From assembly GCA_013396915.1 (NCBI GenBank), contig VWZL01002213.1, positions 453,348 through 517,347 on the forward strand: a stretch of 64,000 bases of DNA, read 5' to 3'. The notes beneath the pieces were generated by a model. The model was not told the origin of the DNA and did no database searches. It saw only the letters and a list, made by a program, of their open reading frames with translations. The position numbers and the translations under genes are program-made. This document shows positions 1-12,000 of this stretch, piece by piece (position 1 is the stretch's first letter; each line of letters begins with the position of its first letter). This DNA is from Stercorarius parasiticus. Its lineage: Eukaryota > Chordata > Aves > Charadriiformes > Stercorariidae.

Positions 1-30
1 TGTATCCTCAAAACCTTGCTTATATTTCAC
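1..30 (-). CDS. NRAP: NRAP coding exon 30, partial: super-repeat C, position 3
   Basis: Only the first ten codons are in the window ([10 protein letters not shown]), after a TTTGATAG acceptor. They match the start of the position-3 repeat (coding exon 19 and the middle of coding exon 24). As in block A, an intron separates positions 2 and 3 here. The exon and gene continue beyond position 1. Confidence 0.88.
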   Translation of the reverse strand, partial: MKYKQGFEDT

Positions 31-3000
31 CTATCAAATCAAAAACAGATCACATAGATATCACAACATGGTAATTAGAATTCAAGTTTTGATCAGAAGA
101 GATATTGTCTGTATTTCTTCCATTTTCCAGCATAAATTATGCTTTTTAAAAGTAAGTTTCCTAACAAGTTTAACTATACTGTGAATGATCAATACTTATA
201 ATTAGAATATGTGGCAGTCTATTCTTCATCAAAACAGTAGCCATCTACATTATATTCAATTAGGCTGAGACATTATTTATATTTTTTTTTATTAAAACTG
301 GATACATTGAATCTGTAAACCTAGCAAACTGATAAATGAATTCTTAATGCACTGCATTTCTAGCAAGCACAACAAAAAGGTGAAGCTACTGCCTGAGGAT
401 AAAATGCAAACAGCCATAGTTACATTAGAATTAGTACAAATGCTCACTCAAAATATTTGCTGGTCTTTATTGATTTGGCCAGTTTCATTTCACAGTTTTA
501 AATGTTATTTGTAGTGCTGAGGTTTTTTCACTTCTTGTCTCCATCCAGGAAAAGAAGGCATAGAAATCTTCAAAGAACTTTTTTTTGCATGACATTTCCC
601 TATCAGATTATGCAAATTTGAGATGTTCAGGCTGTTCATCCAGATAATGAACATCCAGAGTTATTGATGATCACCAAACTGACTTAGACTAACCTGACAG
701 ATGGATGAATTCTTCAGACACTTATTGTTACCTGTATCAGTCTAAGCATACCATCACACAAGAAAGAATCCCAGTACAAGCCCAGCACTCACTGAAATCC
801 ATGAACTCTCCCATCTATATCCACAGTCAGGCTCGTTATGGACAGTTTTGGTAAGAAAATAAATAGTTCTTAGATTATTTATGCGCTTAAAGTCAGCCAA
901 GTATTTCACTGCTTTCTGGCTCAAGCCACAGTATTCAATATGCACTGAACAGTTACAAATGTTATAGACAATGAACAAATGATGTAATTCTTAGCATATC
1001 CCAAGACCAAGTGGGAACCACTCCCCTAGCAAAAAAGTCCAACTTGAAATTCCATAAACTCATTCATCCTTTAGTCATTCAGGAAAAGAGCAAATTGAAA
1101 TTTATCTCTGAATAACTCTGTATCTCTACCAAATTTAATTTACTTCTGTACAAAGACCAAAGTCATGGCAGTCGGGTGAAGTCTCTGGTGACTGGGAAAA
1201 GGGAAATATTGCACCCATTTTAAAAAAGGGTAGAAAGGAGGACCCTGTGAACTACCGACCTGTCAGCCAATCAGTGCCTGGGAAGATCATGGAATAGATC
1301 CTCCTAGAAGCTATGCTAAGGCACATGGAAGACAGGGAGGTGATTAGAGACAGCCAGCATGGCTTCACCAAGGACAAGTCCTGCCTGACCTACTTAGTGG
1401 CCTTCTATGATGGAGCAACTCCACCAGCGGACAAGGGGAGAGCTATGGATGTCATCTATCTGGAATTCTGCAAGGCCTTTGACACGATCCCCCACAACGT
1501 CCTTCTCTCTAAATTGGAGAGATATGGATTCGATGGGTGGACCGTTCGGTGGATGAGGAATTGGTTGAATGGTTGCATCCAGAGGGTAGTGGTCAACCGC
1601 TCAATGTCCAGATGGAGATCGGTGACAAGTGGTGTCCCTCGGGGGTCCATATGGGGACTAGTACTGTTCAATATCTTCATCATTGACATAGACAGTGGGA
1701 TCAAGGGCACCCTCAGCAAGTTTGAGGATGACACCAAGATGAGGAGTAGTGCAGTTGACATGCCTGAGGGACAGGATGCCATCCAGAGCGACCTAGACAA
1801 GCTCAAGAAGTGGGTCTGTGTGAATCTCATGAGGTTCAACAAGGCCAAGAGCAAGGTCCTGCACCTGGGTTGGGGCAACCCCCGGTATCAATACAGGCTG
1901 GAGGATGAAGGCAATGAGAGTAGCCCTGCCAAGAATGACTTGGGGGTACTGGTAGATGAAAAGCTGGATGTAAGCCAACAATGTACACTCACAGCCCAGA
2001 AGGCCAACTGTATCCTGAGCTGCATCAAAAGAAGAGTGGCCAGTAGATCGAGGGAGGTGATTCTGCCCCTCTGCTCCACCCTGGTGAGACCCCACCTGGA
2101 ATACTGTGTCCAGCTCTGGAGCTCTCAGCACAGGAAAGACACGGACTTGGAGCGGGCCCAGAGGAGGACCACAAAAACGATCAGAGGGCTGGAACACCTC
2201 TCCTATGAGGACAGGCTGAGAGAGCTGGGGATGTTCAGCCCGTAGAAGGCTCGAGGGAAACCTTATTGCGGCCTTTCAGTACTTAAAGGGGGCTTATAAG
2301 AAAGATGGGGATAAACTTTTTAGAGGGTCTGTTGCGATAAGACAAGGGGTAATGGCTTTAAACTAAAGGAGGGTGGATTTATACTAGACATAAGGAAGAA
2401 ATTTTTTACAATGAGGGTGGTGAGGCACTGGAACAGGTTGCCCAGAGAAGTTGTGGATGCCCCATCCTTGGAAACATTCAAGGTCAGGTTGGACAGGGCT
2501 CTGAGCAATCTGATCTAGTTGAAGATGTCCCTGCTCATTGCAGGGGGAGTGGACTAGATGACCTTTAAAGGTCCCTTCCAACCCAAACTGTTCTATGATT
2601 CTATGATTCTTTCTTATACTTACACCACTCTGCAGTGATGCTGCATGGACTGAATGAGCAATGTGAATATCACCATCCAGGCCATGTGAGCCAACCATCT
2701 GTCCTTTCATTTTCTGAAATGCCTCCTTATACTTGTACTAAAAAGGAAATAAGAATAGAAATGTGAATAGGAGTGAAGAGAAATAAGTATTAGTCAGATT
2801 GTTAAAACCTGAATAAAAGGGTTTACACATTAAAGAAAGAGAGCTATGGACAATAAATTCTGTCTATACTCAATACAATAATAAATCTGAATAAACCTTT
2901 AGTGGATGCTAGGAAGCTTGCGCAAAAATTTTAATATTTTATCATACTTAGAGAAAAACAAAAAAAATACACCAATGAACAGTTACAAATAGCTTGGGCT

Positions 3001-6000
3001 AGTTACCTGCTATTACACAGGTGGTGGAAGAGAAGAACCTGGTGCAGGTGCTCAGAATCAACCTCTGAGGAGCCTCTCTCACAAAGTCAGAAAAACTGGT
3101 CTCCTACGCTTGAAATTAATCTGTATATCTCTAAAACCTTTAAAGGACACCCAAGACAAACCCTGAATGGTAGAACTTCCTGAATAAGCTCTCTCTTCCA
3201 AAGCTTGCCTAGCTAACAGTGCCTGACAGCTCCTGAACAACCTCTGTGATTGTCCAGTCACTACAGCAGATAAGTTGGTCAACTTTGCTAATGGAAGTTT
3301 GCTTTCTCAAACCTTCCTTCACTTAGTTACCAATAACATGTCATTGTGGCTGCAACTCCAAAAGCACAACTAACTAGACCGAGGTCAGATGTTTCCCAGA
3401 TGTAGAGTTGGCTGGACATACTGTTTCCATCAAGAGTCACTCAGCAGAGCAGAAACAGTCTGGAGTGACTGAAATATCCTACTGGACAATATCAGCACTA
3501 AGTTCACATACATCACTTATGATTTCACCCGAAGCCTTTGCTGCCTGGAAGGGAATGGCATCTAGTTTCAGTTGATAACCACCGTCTTTCATCTTTCCCC
3601 AGGACTCCTTATAGCGAATCTAGGAAATATGGAACAGGATTAAAGCAGAGTTGCTGTTCAGAGGGTTGACACTGCAGCATTATTGCTATCCAAGCAATGT
3701 TACCACATTAGTTTCATTCTATTCTAATGCAGAGGACTAACATAAACGAAGCTATCAACACAACAGGAATAATCACATAACAAATGTCCATTATATAAAT
3801 GTATTTTTTTGTTCATTCTTAATCTTTCTAACGTAGGAGAAGTTTGGTAAGAAGCTGGATTTCTCATATTACTTCAGAAACATTTAGACCATAGAATGAT
3901 CATATACTGGGAAAGAAAAGATATTTAGTATGATTTCCTGTGTAGGACAAATAGCAAAATACTATCAACTTTTTCACTTTTCTTTAAAATATTAAAGGTA
4001 AGATTTATACCTCACTGATATTCATAGCATTTAATTTGGCCTGAAGGATTTCAGGAAGATCTGTCGTTGGTGTATACTGATGCTTTACACTCTCTCCATG
4101 CTCCTTGTACAGCCTCTGCAAATAGAGATGAATTTCAGTAGCAAGTACTCACTACACATTCAATCACTAGTTCAGACAAAACCATTAACAAATAGGTGTA
4201 TGGAAAGCAAAGTCTATAGAAAAGTGACAGCAGCATTAATAAATACAGGCAATTGTATCAGTCAAAAAGTATTCAAAAATAATTGTGAGTCTGATACACC
4301 TATCAGCTAGAGTATGCTACAGAGGAACTCCTTGAAGTTTGGAGTGTCTAAAACAATGTATATGAAAACTCAGATATTTTAATATTAATTTGATAAGACT
4401 TCCAACACATGTGAATAGGGAGAGGGAGAATAAATAGCATTTTTTAAGGATGTGCAGACATGAGTGGACCACCAACATTTTGAAACTCCACAGAGATCTG
4501 GGGAGTTGAAGTTCCCCAAACATGTCTCCAAAGTTGTTCATTTTTAGCAGATAAATATGATGGTAATTACCTGGGCAATTACTCCAAATTTATTTCCAGA
4601 GCTAGTTGCAAGGAGGTGCTCAATAGTCAATGGCAAGAGACTAAAAAGAACTCAGAAGGTGACTGATCCCATCGTAAAATAGGTATCTACGTGGGTTACT
4701 TATATCAATCCTTGGAGGAAGAGTATAGGGTTGGCCCAGGACTAGTAAACTTTCAGATGTCTGCAGACAGATAAGAGGAGTTCTGTACAGTTAACTGGAA
4801 CTTCCCCTACAATGGCTATGCAGAATTCACCACTTTAACATTATCTTTCTTTCCTAGCTTAGTTTCTTGTATTAACACCGTAATTTTCAGATGAGTACAG
4901 GTAGCCACCATTTTTTTGGCGTTAGATATGATGCATGTCTGTACCACCTGACTTGCCTTTCCCAGGCTGCAATTTCTGCGTGAGGGTTTGAGACCCTCTA
5001 GATTAGAATGAACCTCTCCATTTCACCCTGCTGCCACTCCCTTTAGCAAGTAAGCCCACTTGTATTTAAGGTCCATAAGAGGAAAATTAATGACAACTCT
5101 ATGTGCGAAGTAGTAGAGCTGCAGACAGTTTTTGACTGCAGCTCAGTGAAAGAAAATGACTTATATTTATCCTGCCTGAGATGTAAGCCTTTTGGATCTT
5201 ATTAATTAAACCAAAGGCATAGACACTATAAGTATTACAATAGCATGTGTTTTACACGAAGTCTTTCATCTTCTTCTTCACTTTAAAAATATCTATTTTC
5301 ACAATAAAACATCCTCTCATGTTTGAAACTTGTCTTTTTTGAGTGACTTTTGCTTATTATTCTCTTCTGTATTATCCCAGTTAAGTCTACAATATTTTTA
5401 AATCGCTCTTCTATTAAAAATAAACACGTTTAAACACCAAACAGCCTCAATTCTTCCCTTTAAGGTTTCCCCTCCTGGATTTCTCTCTCAGCAGGATGAC
5501 AGTTTGAAATAATTTATTTTTTTCTTCCTTGTCATGCTGCCTTACATTTTGTTTCCAAAGAATGTGAAGAAACTTAAATTTGAAAGATCTGTTTGAAAAG
5601 GGGAAAGAGCCCCAAATGTGTTCTTTCAACGAATCTCAAAAGGCCAAAAGTCTCTAAAGGTCAAAGGTCAGTCTTGCTCCTAAATTTTACTTCTGAAAAA
5701 AAATTGGACAGAAAGGCCTTTTTACATGAAACTCCCATTCACTTCAGTGGGATCTCTATGAATTCCCATTCCAAGTTAGAAACATGCTCTTTGTGAGATG
5801 TACCACACCAGAACACAGAAGTTTCATGGTTCCCAAGGATAATCTCAGAGAGAGAGAGAAAGCCAGTGCTTCAATCAGGTCGTTCAAAGAGGATACCACT
5901 CTTATAATCATAATGTATATACATTATAACTTACATCCACAGCCTGGTTATAACTAATTCTAGCCTGGATCATCTCAGGAGTGTCTTTAATACTGGTAAA

Positions 6001-9000
6001 CTTCAAAGCATATGGATGCTGACGGTACTTCTTCTGTTGAGCAGAAAAAGATCAAAGCTGTGAATTTTGTGCTGCTCTTTCATGCTATTTGAAAGAGAAA
6101 AATCATAGGTTGCTGGAGATTAGAGTGAATTTGTGAACATAATTATTATTCCTCTTTCCTCATCTTTATGTCCTAGGTACTTTCAGATTAATATTTGTTT
6201 CAATTTAACAATAACCTTTTGCCGATTAATATTAAAGTATTTCTCCCTAAATATAAGGACAACATTTCAAAATCAAATTCTGCCTACCTAAATACTCCAG
6301 GACTCAGGATTTGAAAATCTTTTTCAGATTACTTCAAATACAGTATGACTGATTATATTTTTTATTTATAGTTTCTTTAAGCAAGAAATTATATACAATT
6401 GTAATGTGTTAATAATGGAAATCATTAAACTTATTGTTTCAGGATTTAGGTTTCCTCCTATAGCAAATCTGTGCAGCCATTAACACTGTGTATAATTGTT
6501 ATGGTATATCTTCTAGATAATGATATTTATTCTGCTTGCTTGAAAGGACCCATAGTGGCTTCTGAGAGATCTTATACATAAATAATTAAGATGAAGGCTG
6601 TTTGATGGCGAGAATGACACCTTTTCCATATGGCCAGGTCACTAGAAGCTTCCCTTCCTGCACAAGTTGTCCTATACCGACCAATACTCTTATATCTTCT
6701 CCGGTTAGTGCATACTAAATTTTCCCGATGCCTGTGATGAACTCCCAGGTCAATAAGCATGTTCATGGCTCTTCTGGAAATTGTTTGTATCTCAGTGTTG
6801 AAATCTAAAGGCATTTCATGCTTCTTTAAATTGAGCTGTGATCCACAGAAGTTTATTTGAGGGGACATCTAGATTCTTTGGGGACTCAAAACTCCTATGT
6901 AAAAAACATTAACTCTTAAGGTATTACAAGCTTATGAACAAAGCTTGGGTTTCAGAAATAAATCCCTTAAGAATGAGCAATCTTACTGAGTTTAACTGGG
7001 GACAAAAGTGGTTTGCACTTTGTCCTGATCGGCTATCAAGACAAATAAGAGTTGACCAGAACATCTCTACATAAAATTCCTGGAAATTATATTCTGGCAA
7101 TTGCTTTTTAGCAGTATTACAAGGGCTAGTCACTGTGTGTATGTAAGAATGGAGAAGGCTTATAGCCACCTAAAATTATTTATTACTCACAAAAAGGTTG
7201 AGATGAACAACCTGGCAGGTCAAATTCCTACTCAGCATTTTTCACTACTATAACATTAAAATGGTATACCTATACAGACTCACAGTTTCTATTCCAACAA
7301 GCAGTGCTGTACTGTTTTTATGAAGCTACCTTGCTTTACACTAGCTGAGGATCCAGTTTATTGTGTCTAAAAAAATCATCCTTCTTCATTGTAGATGACT
7401 GCCTGGGAAAAAAATAGTGTTAGCAATCAGGCCCATGTGGAAGGATGACCATACTTTTCTAGAGACACCACGCCAGTGGTTATGCTATTATTCTCATTGA
7501 CTGAACGGACAGATGATTCCTGTATCACCAGTGGTTATCTAAAAAACCACAGTATTCAGTCTCCTGCTGCAGCAGATTTGGCCAGTAGGACTCCCTCTGA
7601 AATAACAGGAACAGAATCCTATGAACCTTTTAACCACTTCCACCAGAACCTCCTTTGAAGGCTTCATGGGACTGGCACAAAGGATTCTAGAGTTCACCTT
7701 TTTCTGTAAGTGATACTGGTTATAGGGAGAAATAAGGGTGAAAACTACTCAGGCTGATAGATGGCTACAGACAGAGATACCTATATGAATTTCAATAGCT
7801 AACGTGAATATATATGAAAAAGGAGCAAGGAGGAACGTGTATCTGTTACAAAAGAAGGTTCTGGGTCCAATAACTGCATCTTTTCATCATCTCTCCTGTT
7901 TTGCTTCATTAAAAAGGTAGGCTAGTAGGTAGTAATTGAGCACTGTTTGATTGCCATTATTATTCATAATATCATTTGTCACCTACTTTGTTTTTGCAAA
8001 GGCTATATGGACTCCTACTGGTGCATGTTTGGTATCTGGTTTCCCTCTAATTACCAGTCCTATCCCTGGTTTTGAGGGCTTTCATGTGGTATGCCTTTTT
8101 CTTTCCCCTTTGAGTGGAAATTATTTTAATTTTATACAGCCATTTTGCACGCATTATGCAGCAAATTCTGTTACATGCTGTCATGAAATCTCACCTCACT
8201 AATGAGTTCTCCTGCCTTCTTAGCCTGCTCCACATTTAATGACCCAGTGGCTATCCATCCAGCTCCTTTCATCCAGTTCAAATCTGCTCTGTATCGGTTC
8301 TGAGAAAGAAAAAAAAAGTCCTATTGTTGGTGTTCATACACTTAAAATGCCATTAAAGGATTCAGACATCTCAGGAACAACAACCAAGTCAAATTAGTGC
8401 CTGCTTTTGTCTTATTCACTATTGCACAGTTGCAAGGAAAGCAAAAAAATTACAGAATGACATAGAAGTATCAGGACTCACTAGCACTTGTGCAATAAGC
8501 TTTGCAAGGTAATTTTTAGAAGTGGTCTACACCTTACTGTCATTTGCAATTTTTACTCTAACGTGCCAAAACTTCAGTTTTATCATACATTGTGCACTGT
8601 TTAAATGATCATTAATGACTTACAATGATAAGAAAATGATACTTAGCATTTCCCAACCCCAGTCCTTTTGTTATACTGGACAGAAAGCATTTTGGTTTGG
8701 TTTTTCCATGTGTCTTTAAGGAGGAAGAGTACAGGATTACTTCTCACTTTCCCCGCAACATCTCTCCTACCAAGTTGTCCTGGTTTGAGGTAAAACAGAA
8801 CCAATTTTCTGATTTGTAATTTTACTTTTTAGCTGGGCCTCTTCTAACTGACTAAAGTCTGAAATTAACAGCATGTTGTTCAGAAAACTGTTCGCTCTCA
8901 GAGTGATAAGACCTGATTATACCAAGGAATGGTATGCACAGAGGCTCTTGCTTATACTTATTGCTATAACAACCAAGGTCAGCTAACTTCGCTTTTTGCC

Positions 9001-12000
9001 TGTCAGAGGGTCGGAAGTGGAGAAGCGTAGAAGGGTCCCACCTGCAGGGAGGAGCGGACGGGACAGGTGACACAAAACTGACCAACAGGGTATTCCATCC
9101 CATCTGCATCACGCTCAGTATAAAAGCTAAGGGATCAAAGGGGCAAGGGGGCTCTGGCTCGTTTCTTCTTCAATGGCCGACGGCTGAGGAGGACCCTGTC
9201 TGTTCGTCTGCCTTTGATCCTGATCTGAGCATTCCTGACTCTAGTTTCGGANAAGTTTACTGAATTCTTAAAGCTTATACAAGCACTACAGACAGGTTTC
9301 TCAAAGATGACAGAAGGGTTTCAGCACCTATACCTCAACAAGACCTGTACACATATCTATCTTAGCCTCCTTGAAAAGTTCTGACTTAAAACCTCAGAAT
9401 GGAAAGTTTGACTTACAGTAACCATTTACAGTATCAGACAGTTCATCTGATGGTTACAGCTGAGCATGTGGCCTCCATATGGAATTTTATCACCATAAAT
9501 TGTTTAACCTCCCTGCACATTAGGTAAAAAAATAATTGTATATCATATATGAATTCTAGTGTTTTATTAACATTTGAAGTAGGCTTTGAAGAAGCCATGC
9601 TCATAAACAGGATTATAACTCCCCTCAAAAACACTACACACCTTTGCTCTCTTGAGTAAATAAGTGGTCAATATTTACTGCTTTAATATTAGCTGTTTAA
9701 TAGTTGAAAAATTAGGTGTATAAATATGTCATGGCATTAAAAGCATAAACATCTGAAGAAACTCAGCCCTAAGTGCCTGAAGGGGTTGAATGAAAGGGTG
9801 TTGAAATACATTAAGCTCTGGACTTACATCACTTTGCAGTCCGTAGGCCCACTTGGCCCATGCCACTTTCATGTCAGTAGGCAGGGCTGTGTAGTGATGG
9901 AGAGCTGTCTTGTATCCTCTGTCTGTGGCCAAATTCTGAGCCTTTTTGGCATGGACAAGGTTAACCATATCCATGGAGACCTGAAACTGATTCTTTGTGG
10001 CCTCAAATGCCTTCTTGTACTCCAGATCACTCTGCAACTTTGACATTTGAAGCGAATGAGCCATCTGCGAATCTTCCTCCACAGCTTTTACTCCAATCAG
10101 CTTACCCTTCATCTTCTCATAACCTTCCTTATATTTAATCTGCGAAGAAAAATATAGACTATAAGTAAATGATCTAAGCTGTCAAACTGACAGCTCTGCT
10201 AGTAGTGAAGAAATGGTCTATCAGTGTTGTGACGTGCTTGGTCCTCGATACAAACAAGTAAAAAGTCCATTTGCGAAAGAGAACTGGAATACCTTAGAAA
10301 TTAGCAAGTGTTTATAAAGAATAAAACCTTTCTCAATAATATGTTCACAAAAAGCTGTAAGAAATCTTTTCAGTTCTTTCTAGGAAAAACAACATTCTTT
10401 AAGCACTTAAGTCAGAAGGTTCTGCCAGGAATTTTCTGGCCAGGCATAGGTGTATTAAGTTACGATGTTTCACAGGAGATTTCCACTTCATTGTGAGTTC
10501 TAAAATTCACCCTCAGGTCAAAATGAGAATAGGAAAACACAGTCAGCATGTGGGGGAAAACTCTGAATTGCTCAGAGGAAACCTTCTGACTAATTATGGA
10601 ATGCCAACCACCCAGAGAACTCCTTCATTCCTCCTTAGCTTGAATCGAGTGAGGGTGGCTCAGGGCACTGAGACATATGTGACAAATCCCCAACGCTCTG
10701 GTAGCAACCTGGACTGTCAGCTCTTCTAAGAATAAAGAAGGCTGATGGAGTCCATACTCACATCACTTGCCAGATCCCTCTTTGCCTTAGCTGTCAAGAA
10801 TGACAAAGCATCCAGACGAAGCACAAATCCTTTTTCCTTCTGCTTCTCCCAGCTACTCTTGTAGAGTTTCTAAAGAGATGACAATAACACAGTTTTTTTA
10901 TTACTATCAATAGTTTTATAGTCACAGTGAAAGCTTGTAAGTAACATCAGACCAGCACACACTCCATGCCCAGCAACCATACGTCTAAGGATCAGATCCT
11001 GGTGTCTTCACTTACATACTGTAACTGTGGATACTGTAGATACTGTAACCCCATTATCTCACTGGTTCCAGTGAAACTGACAACATGCCACTCATCCGGA
11101 AGCATGTGGAAAATACACAGCTTCAAACTCTAAAAGTGACAAGTCTTCAGAACAGCAGATGTGACTAGTATTTAATTAAGAGCAAGTAATTCAATTTAGA
11201 TATAAATTTTTTACATCTAAAACATTTGGACCTTCTCAGAGAAGGAACCTAACTTTTACCTACAGAATAAACATTTCAACAGCAGCTGTAACTATTCAGA
11301 GGAGTGAGGGAATCCAAACCCCTGCCTCACACAGTACCTCACTGATATTGGCAGCATTTGCTTTGGCCAGTGTGAAGACAGGATCATCTTTGCTGATGGT
11401 GTACTGATGAAGAAACTGCTCTTTTCCTGACCTGTAGGCAACCTGTCCACAAAAAGCAAAGCATGTTTAACAAGCAGTTGTCTGTGTTTAATGTTGGAGG
11501 AATACCGATTAAAACACCACAAATATTCAAGGATTTGTTAGGGTTAATTTATTTGGTGAGTTAGCCTTCAGTGTCACGACTTTTTTTGACAAATCTGAAT
11601 TTACAAGCTGACCCACGGAGTCAGGTCTGCCAAACTACTCATGGTATCTTGTTCACTGCCTCCAAGAGGTAACAGTTCTCTGTGCCATTCATCACTTTAG
11701 GGTGCCAAGAGTCTAACAGCAAACGTGTTTATAAAATTCAGAAATTTCTCGTGGAGTCGGAATGCTAAGTGTCTTCCCTTCACCTTCAAGAACACTAGTT
11801 TATGGTTTTACTTAGGTACAAGGCACCTACTATAGGATATTCCCATTGGGGTTTGGTTTTTGTTGTTGCTGTTCTAGTTCAGAGTATTCAATGAGAGAAT
11901 TCATCAGGTAAACAAATAAAACCCCTCATAAATAAATCTCAAGAAATTTCATATATTGAAAGATTTCGTGACTAGGTTCTCTGCCACCACCACCTCAATG

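Noticed and set aside
1456..2197. Minus-strand open frames opposite the CR1 reverse transcriptase
   Set aside because: Shadows of the plus-strand CR1 coding frame.
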